A stretch of DNA of 64,000 nt, taken from Panagrolaimus kolymaensis (Eukaryota; Nematoda; Chromadorea; Rhabditida; Panagrolaimidae). Position numbers and translations under genes: made by a program. The notes under the pieces were generated by a model. That model was not told the DNA's origin and did no database searches. It saw nothing but the letters and a program-made list of their open reading frames with translations. Shown here in pieces: positions 11,501 through 22,959 of this stretch. Each line of letters starts with the position of its first letter. The first letter of the stretch is position 1. Location: the NCBI GenBank assembly GCA_028622995.1, contig JAJQJQ010000010.1, positions 2,480,001 to 2,544,000 on the forward strand, given 5' to 3'.

Positions 11501-13735
11501 TTTCGCAACTTTTTCAACATTTTAAAGGAGGATCTAAAAAAGATAAATCAAGGAGACATACAATTTATCTTGGATCACATAATGATGATGTAGTTATTCA
11601 ACCCATTGAAACAGCAGCTATTGATAAACCAGAAGTTAAAAATCAAGATGATGGTAAGAACGGCTCGCTATTTAATTTGCTTACATTATACCCTTTCTGG
11701 TGTTTTTTATTTTAACATAGTAGCTTAATTTAGGGCTTAATAACAATTTTATTTTTAGGCCTCAAACCACGTTCACTCAGCCATGAACCACTTTCTTCAA
11801 AAACTCAAAAAAGCAAAGAGTTTGTGATTTTAAACAAATTAAAGTCATTAATATTTTGGTGTTTTAGAGAAGAGATGATTCATGAAGTAATTGCTGGAAC
11901 CAAATCTGGCACTTTACAACCTGCTAATGTTTTGAGGAGAAAAAAGGTTGAGCCAGCTCCGAGCTTTAAAATGGCTATGTCAAATTCTCAACCAGCTTTT
12001 GGATCTACTGTAACCGATTCATCTGGAAATAATACCATGACAGATTTTGAAGCACAAATGATTAAAGATAAAAATAAGAGAAAATCAACTGCAGGGTACT
12101 GGTTTCTATTTTAAATTTTAATTAACAAGAATCTATTGATTTCAGGGGATTTTTCCGATTTTTACAACGTGGAAATGATAACCATAAATATGCTGAGAAT
12201 GAAGGGGCACCACCTCGTATGCCACCTCCATATAATCCTTCACTTCATCAAATTCCGCCACCTCTTCCACCGCATGGAAGTCAAGCATACAGGTATCCTC
12301 GAACCATCCCAGGACCAATTTCACATAATCGAATGCATTCGGCTCAAGAATCAACTTCGGTAAGTATTTAAATTTTTAAATTCTCCCCTAAAGATTTACT
12401 TTGGTTTAAATTTTATCATTCATTCATCATTTATTTATTTTTTGTTTAATTTAATAATTTATAATTGCACACATATTTGGTGGTTTTTTTTTCTACAGAA
12501 TCACGACATGTTCTGGGTTTCTAATTCAAGCACACTTCCATTAAAAATCCATAATAATTATTATGATTCATCGAATATAGGGTAGGTTCTACCACGAACC
12601 ACGCAAATTCAATCCTAACTATTTTCCTTGCACTTCTTTATTTCTTCAGTTTCTTTCCTCACGTTTATGTACTTTGTCTTTGAATACCTTTGCTTTTTGC
12701 TTTCAAGAAAGTTTAGGATTGAATCTTTACAACGAGCTTATTTTTTAGAATATCTATGAACCCGAGGCTATCCTCCATTACCAAAAGCACCGTTATGATG
12801 GACCCAACAAAACCACAGACTATGAACAGGGCCCGCCTCACTTCGTCCAATACACCGACAACATGGCGTTAGTTTAATCGTAACATAAAATTTTATTAAA
12901 ATTGGGGATTTTAGCGGTCGAACTTCAAACGCATATCACATCTTTCACCCGACCACGGCTTACATCAGTCCACCTCCCCATCAACAACAACTCAGCATCC
13001 ATCAACGCCAGCTCTTACAACAACAACAACGTGAAAGAGCGTTACAACAAAATTATCAGCCCTCATTTCATAGAAGAAACAACGGGGATTATGTCATGGG
13101 AACAGCGGCACCGAATGCCGCAAACAACAACAACTGTGACTATTATGACGCCTTCAACGCCTGGTTCTCCCAAACCGCGAGACCATTGGGCGGGAGATAT
13201 ATCTCCTCACAAAGGCAACAATCTCCCACTATGGTTGGCGACTTCAACAACTACGAAGCCTCGCCGTATCCCATCTCCGCCTCCATTGATGCCACGAAAT
13301 TGCAGCGCCCCAGCAATCCCACATCGAAATACTACCAATTTTCTTCGCAGCAGCCAAAGAATCACCACGTCGTCAATGCCCCTCCATCGAGTGCCTTCAC
13401 CCAGTTCGCCCCTCCACATTCAAACCCCTACTACCCCACCGATGCCAGTAGCAGTACATACAGGTTTTGAACTACCACAAAGAATGATTCCAAAGACAAA
13501 TCAACGAATGTCTTTAAGATTTCGAAAACAAAAAAGTGAACCAGGACCTTCGGACCCAATTTCAAAAACTCCACCAGCTGAAAATAAAAAATTTACTTTT
13601 GGCTTTGTTCGTTCATCTAAAACATCATTTCAAGATGAAGAAGCCTCAGAACGTCGTTCGAGGAGGTCAGTAAGGGCGCCAAAAACAGCATCTGCAATTT
13701 TTTATGATACTGATGAAACACCTGTTAAATGCTAA
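8573..13735 (+). CDS. par-3: PAR-3 polarity scaffold, three PDZ domains
   Basis: PAR-3 binds PAR-6/aPKC and sets cortical polarity. Exons read: 8573-8596, 8848-9010, 9065-9202, 9268-9542, 9598-9750, 9802-10119, 10168-10539, 10589-10805, 10850-11068, 11198-11653, 11759-11819, 11868-12095, 12146-12359, cassette 12499-12581, 12749-12867, and 12915 to 13470 or 13735. PDZ1 starts at KVSLAAETINIPLGIEV, PDZ2 has the ligand loop GFGFGLK, and PDZ3 has AGLGISLKGG followed by the long insert typical of this family. The basic Arg/Ser stretch KKRRSSLTHP after PDZ3 could be an aPKC site (inference). The N-terminal ILAIYDD matches the end of the CR1 oligomerisation domain, but the rest of CR1 is not found upstream. 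Without the cassette the frame ends at 13470 (1,170 aa); with it at 13735 (1,286 aa). Confidence 0.9.
12499..12581 (+). other. par-3: Predicted 83-nt cassette exon of par-3
   Basis: Bounded by a strong acceptor (TTCTACAG) and a GG|GTAGGT donor, and open in the frame entered from the 12359 donor (reading NHDMFWVSNSSTLPL...). Its length, 83, is not a multiple of 3. Including it shifts all downstream par-3 sequence into the frame that ends at 13735; skipping it joins the 12359 donor to 12749 in the frame that ends at 13470. Transcript evidence is needed to show that both forms exist. Confidence 0.55.
12749..13470 (+). other. par-3: Two-frame open segment at the par-3 3' end
   Basis: Exons 12749-12867 and 12915-13470 stay open in two forward frames for about 675 coding nt. 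One reads IYEPEAILHYQKHRYDGP... and ends TYRF-stop; the other reads a Ser/Thr/Pro-rich sequence with blocks such as RIPSPPPLMP and RVPSPSSPLH and continues to 13735. Bases here are clearly richer in C and G than neighbouring par-3 exons (about half G+C by eye in the line at 13201-13260), and codon third positions are G/C-elevated in both frames. The change ends close to 13470, where the first frame stops. Confidence 0.6.
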
Positions 13736-14585
13736 TTCCTTTTTTTTATTGTTATCATTGTAAAAAGAAAATGCTTTGTTCCCTTTTAAAAAGTTTTGCT
13801 TTATGACAAAACTATTTTCATTTTAATGCCACCATGACATTTTTATTTTTTTCAAATTCTATCGATTGTTTCTCAGACTTTTTTTGTTTTGTTGTTTTTG
13901 TTCTTGTCTTTCAGTTTAATCTTTATTTTTTTATGAAGCATCCTTAAAAGTCACAATTTATTTACATGATTTTTTTTGCGGGTCTTTTTTACTGCTTTGT
14001 TTGTTGTTACTACTACCTTTTTTCCAGTTCTTTTTTATTCTTCTTTCTCCCTTCCTTCATTTATGCATAAAAAGCTGTCACCAAAAATATATATAGCGGG
14101 TACAGAATATATTCGCTTATAAAAAAATGTTATAGTTTATATCGGGTTAAAATAATTGCGTATGTTTTTTTCTTCTCCCATTTTTTTTTTTTGCTGCCAG
14201 ATTTTACAAAAAGGCCGGGAAGAGAAATAGGAAAAGCAGTTATTATTCAAAAAAATGCGCGCGCCATGGCAAATCAAAAAAATATAACGATGATCAATGT
14301 TTGCCTATTTTTTTCTATGCAAGCTTTTCTTCACTTTTTGCTCGATTACTCTATTTTTTATTGCTCACAATTGTTTTTTCTTATGCCTTGTTTTTTTCTT
14401 TCTTAAAAGACTTTTATAATTTTATTGTTGAATAAAGATTTATATTTTTTCTTTTCTCAGCGAGTTATTAACAAAATCGTATGAATCACCGAACTATTTT
14501 TTTACTTGCTTATCAATCAATCGGTTTTTATTTTTTTGATAAGTAATAATTTATTTATAGAAACACAAAGCTTTAATTTAAAAAA
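13736..14585. other. Intergenic region, par-3 to selenophosphate synthetase
   Basis: T-rich sequence with no coding signal. The acceptor-like TTTATAG near 14555 lies about 25 bp before the next start codon and could be a spliced-leader site. Nothing else is recognised. Confidence 0.55.
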
Positions 14586-15965
14586 ATGGACGATATCAAA
14601 AAGTTGAAATACCGGGAATTTTCATATCGTTATGAAATTCAAAAACGTGTAAATAATATGAAGTTTGTTAAATGACCTTTTTTATTACTATTAAATGGCT
14701 TTATTAATTTAGTAAGCCATCATACGAAACCAAAGATAATAAACCTTCAGCGCCTTTTTTCTTTACTGATTACACTGGCCTCAAAGGATGTGGATGCAAA
14801 ATTTCTCGAGAAGTAAATACTTTTTTATGGTTTTTTTCCACTAACATTTTATTTTGTTTATTGTAGAAACTTAACGAATTTTTAAAAACCACTGAATATG
14901 ATTGGAAAGAAGGAGCTCAAGTTGGAAGTGATGGTTCGGTTGGAATTGGGTTGGATAGTGCCATCCTTCCCCTTAAAGCTGCTCCCGAACTTCGAATGGT
15001 TCAATCCACTGATTTCTTTTATCCCATAGTTGATGATCCTTTTATTATGGGTTTAATTACTGTATCAAATGTTTTAAGTGACCTTTATGCTACAGGTGTT
15101 TGTGAAGTTGATAACATGCTTATGTTGCTTGGAGTTGCACGAGACCTCATTGGTGATCTTCGACTTGAAGTCGTCAGCAAATTTATGGCTGGTTTTCATG
15201 TAAAAAATAAACTTAGTTTTTTGTTTTAAAAAAATATTTTTTAAGGCTGGCGCCAAATTTGCTGAAGTAGAAGTGAGAGGTGGTCAAACAGTTGAATGTC
15301 CATGGATGATGTTGGGAGGAGTGGGAACTGCTGTATGTCATTTTGACGCATTGTCATGCCTTAATGGAGCTATGCCTGGTGATGTCCTTATTCTCACAAA
15401 ACCATTAGGGGTTCGAGCAGCTGTAAATGCGAATCAATGGATTCATAAATCACCCGAACGTTTAAAATATCAAAATTTAAATGAAACCCAAGTTCGAGCT
15501 GCTTATCGACAAGCTTGTGTTCAAATGGCGAGTCACAACCTTATTGCAGCTGCATATTTAAAAAAATTCAATGCTCATGCTTCCACCGATGTTACTGGAT
15601 TTGGTATTCTTGGACATGCAGATAATCTTGCCAAAGCTCAAGCAAATCATGTTGAATTTATTATTGATACATTTCCTATGATTCCATATACGGATATAAT
15701 TTGTAAATCATTCCCAAATTCTAATGGCTTTAATATGTTTGATGGTCTCGCAGCTGAAACGAGTGGAGGATTATTAATTGCATTTAAACCCGATGCTGCT
15801 GCAGGTTATATTGAACAGCTCAAAGAATTCGATATTACCGGACATATAGTTGGTCATGTCAAGAAATCCAAAATTTCTGAATCATCTGCTATGTTAAATC
15901 CTAATGGAGTTAATATTATCATGGATGAAGGATTTGCTAATTTGAATGAAAAACCCGCATTATAA
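14586..15965 (+). CDS. seld-1: Selenophosphate synthetase, cysteine form
   Basis: Makes selenophosphate, the selenium donor for selenocysteine synthesis, from selenide and ATP. Exons 14586-14662, 14713-14812, 14867-15199 and 15246-15965 give 409 residues, about the normal length. Near residue 55 the glycine-rich nucleophile loop reads GLKGCGCKIS, with Cys where vertebrate SEPHS2 has Sec and vertebrate SEPHS1 has Thr; bacterial SelD has the same GCGCK. The ATP-binding Asp-rich segment DFFYPIVDDPFIMG and the downstream DVTGFGILGH block are present. The exon 1 donor is GTTTGT, weaker than most here, chosen because it alone keeps frame. The Cys form implies an active enzyme translated without a SECIS element. 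Confidence 0.93.
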
Positions 15966-16606
15966 ATAATTATCACGTGTAATTTCTTTATATAAATATT
16001 TTCTTTTCTTAAATGTTTTTTTTTATTAGACTTAAGTGCAGTATTAAGTTTTTAATAAAGAAAAAATTGAATTCATTCATTTACTTTGTGAATAAAAATA
16101 GGATGTAAGAAAATGGAAATGAAAAAGGGATTTTCTTCTGAGCTTGCTTAAAATCCAATTAAACCCTTTGGTTTATGATGCGAAAAGTGGGTCAAGACTC
16201 AATAAAGCGTCAAAAGAGACGGTTTTCTCTTTTTTGAAACTTTTACAAAAGGTTTTTTTTGGTGGTAAAGAAAAAAGAGACGTTGTTTTGCTTTTATAAA
16301 GGAAAAAAGTTGAAAAATTGGGCGGAACATTTGAGCTAGATTTTCTTAAAATTGCTTCTGGGTATTTAAAGAAGTTGATGGATGTAACTTCCTATGTAGA
16401 AAAAGGTTTTCTGACATCTCTCGATCTTTCACGTCTTCTTATTCCTTAAACCAATTACAAACCATAATTTCTGAGCGCAGCAAATTTCATCTGGGTCAGA
16501 CAGCAATCTTCATTATTTTCAGGTTGGTTTCTTATTTTTCGTCATTTTGGTAATTTTTATTTTACCATTCATTTTTGTTAACCGCTTTTTGAGGCTTCAG
16601 ATTGTC
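15966..16606. other. Intergenic region
   Basis: 641 bp between two + genes. It contains AATAAA signals shortly after 16050 that could serve the upstream mRNA. A CTTCAG acceptor six bases before the next ATG suggests a spliced-leader or leader-intron junction. Nothing else is recognised. Confidence 0.5.
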
Positions 16607-17494
16607 ATGAAGTTACTGTTTGGAGTTTTATCACTCGCTATTTCAGTTTATTATGCCGGTAAGATAAATATTTAAAAGCCAAAACTTTTACAAATTTAAA
16701 ATTTTAGACGCTCAATTAGCCGCAGTTTATTCGAATGTTTCAAGAACTACTGATTGTTCCACATGGAGTAGTTGGGGTCATTGCATTTGGCCCAATCCAA
16801 AGGAGAAGAGAACTTATCTCAAGCAATTGACCCCAGTTTGTCAAGAACATTGGTTCTATAAATTCATTGAAAAGAGATATGAAACAGCTCTCAATAGTTT
16901 CTTTACATACATGTCATCGGTTATGAAATCAGATAAACCTTGTGGAATGTGCTCATACAAACAATCATGTGGTTTCGGCGGACCTAACAAATGCCATCAA
17001 AGTCCTTTCGAGTAAATTTTTTTTATCGCTTTCTTGCAAATTGTAATCGAAAGTTTTTAGGATTCCTGGTGGTCGCTCCATTTTGCCTTTTTATGTTTCT
17101 GAAAAAGTTTGCAGCCGTAAAGATTTGCGAGGGGTTAATCAAGTTGAAGCGTGCCATGTCGATTATGATATGCTTAAAGAAAATGGTGGAGAATGTCAAT
17201 TATGGCCTTCCAAAAAGGTTAATCTTGAAGGAGTTGAACCAGCTTTCCAAAAACATATTGCTAATTTAAAATGGTACAGCTGCATTCCTCAATCATTGTA
17301 AGCAAATTAACATAAATTTCTCAACTAAAGCATGTTAAATTTGTAGGGAATCAAAAAAGAATAAAGGAAAACGATCGAAAGTTTGCCGTTGTTGTTGCTT
17401 CCCATTCCGACCTAATCCAGTCACCTTCAAATGCGAGCATTCTCCAGGTTCACCACCCGCTCCAGGCATGGAAGAAGCTTTAGCTCAAAGTTAA
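16607..17494 (+). CDS. Secreted cysteine-rich protein with a thrombospondin-like [10 protein letters not shown] motif
   Basis: Exons 16607-16658, 16708-17011, 17061-17297 and 17347-17494 give 246 residues. The first about 17 residues ([17 protein letters not shown]) form a signal peptide. The mature part opens with [14 protein letters not shown], the WSxWxxC core of a thrombospondin type 1 repeat, but lacks the downstream CSVTCG-type pattern, so it is only TSR-like. There are many further cysteines, including [14 protein letters not shown] and CRCCCFP near the basic C-terminus, which suggests a disulfide-bonded extracellular protein. No enzyme motif is visible. I regard it as a nematode-type secreted protein of unknown role. 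Confidence 0.8.
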
Positions 17495-17949
17495 TTTCTT
17501 CTTTTAATAATTTTTGTTAATAATGCTTTCTTTTTTTGTACATAAGTAAATGAAAAATAAACGTCCTTAATTTTTTTTTCAACATTTGTTTTACGAAAAA
17601 ATGCATCCAAACAATGTAAACAACATTTGAACAACAAAAAAATGAAGAAAAACTTTTTTCGCTCTTTTTGCCACAAGGAAGCTGCATAAAAAATTGCTTT
17701 CAATTGCATCACCTTTCAACTAATTCCTCTTCGAATGTTTGCCTTTTCTGGTGTTTTTTATTTTATAGTTTGTATTCTGCATTGTTTTGTAAATCAGTGT
17801 CATAACTTAATATGCAAAAAAAAATTTCTTTTTAATCCTTCTTCAGCTTGAGTATATCTTCATATTTATTATTATTTCGTTAATCGTGTTTTATATTTCT
17901 TCTGTTTCTTGAAACTTTTTTTAAATTTAAATTAATCTTCTTTTTTAGG
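17495..17949. other. Intergenic region
   Basis: 455 bp between two + genes, with an AATAAA at about 17556. A TTTTTTAG acceptor ends two bases before the ATG of the next gene, which fits trans-splicing. The spacing is long for a classic nematode operon, so co-transcription is only a possibility. Confidence 0.5.
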
Positions 17950-19078
17950 ATGGGAATAAGTGGATATGAAAACCTGATAGCTGGAATATCTGGAGGCTTC
18001 GCAAGAACTGTGGTTGGCCATCCGCTTGATTTATTAAGAATAAGGTATTCTGGTATGTTTTAGTTCTTCTTATGAATCGACTATATATAAAATTTATTTT
18101 TTAGTGAATGACAATAATCTTGCTCTACGTCCACAATATCAAAATTATTTTCATGCCGCAAAATGTATTGTGCAAGCTAAAGGATTCAGAGGACTTTATC
18201 AAGGACTTACACCAAATATTATTTGTACACCGCTTGGATGGGGCTTGTACTTTCAAATGTATGATTCTTTCTTCTATGTTTTTGAATGATTGATTTACTT
18301 TCTTTCAGTTATCACAAAATTCATCATCGTTTCGATTCATTGTCCAGTATCTCACCATCATTTCAAAATTTTATTGTTGGATTTGTAACTGGCGCTTCTG
18401 TACATGTTGTAGCAAATCCGCTTGGTGTTGCGCAAACTCGCCTCTGTCTTCAATATGAAAATGAAGTATCAAAAACTTATCGTGGAATGTTTGATTGTTT
18501 AAGAAAAATCTTACATGAAGAAGGAATAAGAGGATGGTATAAAGTAAGTTTTTGTTTAAGCTTGCTATCGTATTCTTTGCTCTGTCATATTATTATTTTT
18601 TAGGGCTTTTTAACTGGACTGTGGGGAACTTTGAACATCGCAAGTCAATTTACAATTTACAATTATCTCAAAGATAGGAGATGCAGAAGTAAAGGAATTC
18701 CACGCGACTCTCATTTAGTAAGTTTTCACTGTTTGCATTCACTTTTTCTAAATCCATTTTTAGGGAACAATGGATTATTTGGTATTCTCTTCTATTGCAA
18801 GGTGTCTTTCAACAATTTCAACATATCCATATCAAGTAATTAGAGCTCGACTCCAGGTACCTAATTATTATCTTACTTTTTTCATACAACTTTATTTTTA
18901 GGATCATCATACGAATTACAGATCATCAAGAGAAGTGATATATCAAATAATACAAAAAGAAGGCTTTTCTGGTTTTTACAAAGGGATGGTTATGGCAACT
19001 TTGAAACAACTTCCAAATGGTATCGTCACCTTTGTCGTTTATGAACATGCTAAAAGACTAGCACACAAATTTGCTTAA
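17950..19078 (+). CDS. Mitochondrial carrier, SLC25A32 (folate/FAD) type
   Basis: Inner-membrane carrier; SLC25A32 moves folate or FAD into the matrix. Exons 17950-18052, 18105-18258, 18309-18543, 18604-18717, 18764-18856 and 18902-19078 give 291 residues, normal for a three-repeat carrier. Repeat signatures are visible: PLDLLRIR in repeat 1, a diverged PLGVAQTR in repeat 2, and YPYQVIRARLQ in repeat 3. Blocks such as LALRPQYQNYF, GLYQGLTPNI, TYRGMFDCLRKI and YPYQVIRARLQDHH follow SLC25A32 rather than other carriers. FAD versus folate cannot be settled from sequence. The ATG lies two bases after an acceptor, so trans-splicing is likely. Confidence 0.88.
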
Positions 19079-19468
19079 AGTCATTCGGGTTTATAGTTTT
19101 TGTTTTAGCTTTAATGATTACGATTAAATATACTTTCATTTCAAAATTGTTTTATTGGTTATGTTTATGTTTGTAATAATAAAATTTCCTGCATGAAATG
19201 ATTCAAAGATAACCATTGCCGCTACTTATATTCTGAATATGTGGTATTATGTGTCGAGCACCACTTCCACGCTTGCTTCGTATATATAAATACACCTGAA
19301 AAAGTAAAACAAACCATATCAAAAGACTGACTGATTAACTTATTCTAGTCATAAATCAAATTCACTTTTATTTATTTTAAAAAGTTGTGGTTGTACATAT
19401 ATTTTGGTGCTTATATAGTTGATCTGAATGTATTGTATGAAAACTAAATATTCTTCTGTACTTTCTCA
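19079..19468. other. Intergenic region
   Basis: 390 bp between two + genes with an AATAAAA near 19178. No further signal is seen. Confidence 0.5.
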
Positions 19469-21334
19469 ATGTGGAAAACCTTATTACTTTTACTTTGCTA
19501 TAATTCGTTGGTGATAGGGTTGCATAAAACAGGAACATGGAATACAGATGAGAGAGTGCACGTTATTTCAAGGTTTGGTGTTCAACAGTTGAATTCATTG
19601 AATTCTGAAAATACTAAAGGATTTATTTATGGAAATATAACTTCGGTAGGAGAAAATGGTGTTGTCGTTGATGTAAATAGTGAGTCAGAATTAAAAGTAA
19701 AGCATAAAAAAATGGAATTATTTTAGACAGAGCTGCATTAGTTATTGTTCCAGAATCTCAAATAAATACTATTTTAATGGAATCAGATTATGCAGCATCA
19801 TGTGGAACAATGTTAAGAGTATGAAATAACGATCTTTAAAAATTGAATGATAGGAAAAATTTCAGAATGTTACTGAAATTGCATTTGAAGCCAAATGTTT
19901 AAATACAGGGAAAAGGAGCGATCTTCTTCGATGGATTCCATGCCCAAAAGATAAATTTTGTGAAGAAGAAGACAATCCTAAGCTTGTTGTTACTGGTTAT
20001 CAATTTACATACCGTATCGATGAACCGGTATCTCCTGAATATTGGTATATCTTACTAATTTCATGCACTCTTAATGATAAATGCAATTGGACTTCTTCAA
20101 CGAGAAACTTTCAAATTGCTTATGATGTTTGGTTGGTCAATGGAAATCCAGAGTCAAGCACTTATGCATTTTCTAAACAATTTTCATTTGAAGAACAAGT
20201 AATATTTAATTTTTCTTTATCTCAAAAACATGTGTCTGATTTTAGGATATTATTCACATTTACATGTTCGCATTATTCATATACATTGGGTTAGCTCTTT
20301 GTCAATTGCGAGCTACATCATTAAATCGACAAAATGTATTACCACCAAGACAAAAATTATTAAATTATATTATTGGGTTAAAAATTTCCGGGTTAATTTT
20401 ACAATCTACGGATACATATATTTTTGCTTTTTTTGGTAAAAGTACAATATTATTTATGTTTCTTGGAGAGGTTTGTCTCTTTAACCATAGCTCCATTTAA
20501 ATATGATTTATTTTAGTTATGCTGGGTTGCTGCTGTTTGCACTCTTTGTTTATTACTAATTTTAATTTCACGCGGCTGGTCCATACATCAAAGGTCTTCG
20601 ATGGCATACAGTAATCGGGTACATTATTTTTGGTGTTTTTTGACGACTATTCATGTCTTTCTTTTTATTTATGGTTTTGTAAGTTTTCGAGGGCTTTTTG
20701 GTTAATTAAAGTTCTTGATACTTCAGGTAACTCTAAAGTACGGAACCAATACTTTTAACTTCCTCTCTAATCGTGGCCTTGTAATTTTACGTCTTATTCA
20801 AGGTGTATGGTTTTTAATAGAAATTAGAAAAACAGTTAAAAGGTAGCATATTTATTTTAACATTTTTTCTCGAGATTTGTAATTTTTTTAGAGAACCAGA
20901 CGATGAGCGTGCCTTTTTTCTCGTTCACTTTGGTGCAGCTTATATGGTTTGGTTTGTTTATTTACTTGGCCTTGGGGTTATTGCTGCATTTATCTCTGAG
21001 CTTTGGAGATTAAAGATTGTTCTTGGTTTGTTTACATAATCTCTTATATATCATCATAAAAGAGCTTGCAGCAATTTCAACTTTTGCTAATTTTACTGCA
21101 ATCGCATGCATGGTTCATATATTTTGGCCGAATGGATCAAGTCGTAAATTCTTTTCATACGATGGAAAGTAAGTGTCAATAAAATAATTCAATAAATATA
21201 ATAATAATTACTGCCATTATAGTTTTCACCACCAACTTGAGCGAACAAGTTCAACCGAATTGGATGAATTTGAAAAAATGTTAATATTGAATGACAGCGA
21301 TAATGAATCTGATAATGATGAAAACAAACTTTGA
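19469..21334 (+). CDS. GPR180/TMEM145-type seven-pass protein with luminal domain
   Basis: Nine exons (19469-19679, 19727-19818, 19866-20198, 20246-20470, 20517-20678, 20727-20842, 20892-21025, 21072-21168, 21223-21334) give 493 residues. Residues 1-17 are a signal peptide. A Cys-containing N-terminal half of about 220 residues includes KGFIYGNITSVGENGVVV and paired cysteines. Seven hydrophobic segments follow, starting at IIHIYMFALFIYIGLALCQ, with the loop block VLPPRQKLLNYIIGLKISG. This layout (luminal domain plus seven helices, short acidic tail ending NDSDNESDNDENKL) matches the GPR180/TMEM145 branch of the GOST seven-pass superfamily, thought to act in trafficking or signalling. Not a rhodopsin-class GPCR: there is no DRY or NPxxY. 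Confidence 0.8.
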
Positions 21335-22959
21335 TATGCTAAAAATATATTTAACGCTTTGCCACCATCTTCTGCTTCTTCCTTTATTTTTTTTCGTGAA
21401 TTGGAAAAAACAAGGCTCCGCTATCCTTGCCACTTTAATACATTGCATCGCCTATGTTTTTGGAACATTGAGAAGGGAAGAAAAAAAGAAATAATTAAAT
21501 TCGGCACGCTCGAGGAGAGGTATAGATAGATAGGTTGCGGGCGGATCTTCAATGTTTTTATCAAACAAAAAAATAGAAAAGGTTTTCTTCGTTTTTTTCC
21601 GGCTAAAATATTGTGGCTGCTTGTATTTTTTTAAACTAGGGTTTTTTATATAGAATCTTTGCAAATGAGGAAGAGAAAAATAATTTATCACATTTTTAAA
21701 ATGAATTTTACAAAGATTAATTTTTTATATTTTTATGAATGAATTTAAAAAGTTATTTTCTCTTTCACTTTGTTTCAACTTTTGCGGGTTTTTACAAATA
21801 TAATATAGTATTGTTTATTTATTGCCATTGAATTCCACATATTTATTTTGTTGCTTCTTGTTAATTAAATGTTATTTACTTTTTTATTTTTTGTTATAAA
21901 AAGTCTATCACATTTTTATAAAGTAAATGCCAAGATCTTTTTTTCTTCATTATTCACTTTTAAGGAATTCAGAATCTTAACATGAGATAAATAGTTTCCG
22001 TTATAAAAAGATTGCTTTTCTCCTAAAAGCCACAAACAAACAAAAAAAGCTTTGCTCACTACAACCTTGGAAAAAGGTCGATAAAACATGGAATTTTTCG
22101 ACTTTTTTAATTTTATTTATATTTTTTTGTTTGTTTATAAAATTTAGAAACTTTCTTCTGCCTTTGGCCTTTTTTTTTCTTTGGGTAAAAAAGCCATCAA
22201 AAAGTGAACATTCATATTTTTCTTGACGTTTACCGTTGTTAGCTTTTATTTATGCGAAAAAGGGAATATACGAACTCTTAAAACTTTTGACGAAAAAGCT
22301 TTGAAGCAATGAGTGAATGGTGGTAATATGGAGAGAGATGATTTAATTTGATTTTTATGCTTCGGATTTTCTGTCATCTGTCATTGAGCCAAAACTAACT
22401 AAGTAACAAACAACTAACATAGACCTTCTCCGGATTTCCACTGTCGCACAATGACGATTATGCCGCCGTTAGTTAGTATAGCATTCTTTTTTTTGTTGCT
22501 TATATAATATCTATCTCGCCTGCCCGCCAAAATAGCAACAACCTATAAGGAGACATCAGAAGAAGAAAAAAGTGTGACATGCTTTTTTTTACTCAAAGCT
22601 GCCTTTGGCGGGTAAAGCAAAGCATCTTTCAACAAATCTCAGGATCGTATCACTAAAAATAGGGTCTGACAAGTGCTATTACTTATTCTCGCACTCTTTC
22701 GAAAGGAAACGAAGATTTTTTATAGATATCTTTTTTAAATAAATGAATGGCTCTAGTTTTATTTATAGGATTTTCTTAGAAACCATAAATTTAAATGATA
22801 AAATTTAATAATCAAGAAATACTGTAGCATTACATAACTTTTCGTTATTCTTTCTTTATATGTTTTTAAAACTTTTTTTTTTAGGCCGCGATTTCCCTAA
22901 CTTTTATTTCTCTAAATAAATATTAATTTAAAGGTTTATTAATATTTTTTTAATTCAAA
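21335..22959. other. Intergenic region
   Basis: 1.6 kb upstream of the neuropeptide receptor gene. It is A/T-rich, with some less biased sequence around 22400-22680 that may be promoter. No ORF, RNA gene or repeat is recognised. Confidence 0.55.

Noticed and set aside
13464..13518. Treating the 55-bp intron as certain and dismissing the second par-3 frame
   Set aside because: The donor GTTTTG is weak and the segment is less A/T-rich than other introns here, while it reads through sensibly in the cassette frame; kept only as the rival hypothesis.
12902..13735. A separate + gene starting at 12902
   Set aside because: Its first 13 bases are intron including the acceptor at 12913-12914; the frame is the cassette-included frame of par-3, not an independent gene.
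17494..19469. An operon of secreted protein, SLC25A32 and GPR180-like genes
   Set aside because: Spacings of 390-455 bp are longer than typical nematode operon gaps and no SL2-type signal is recognisable.
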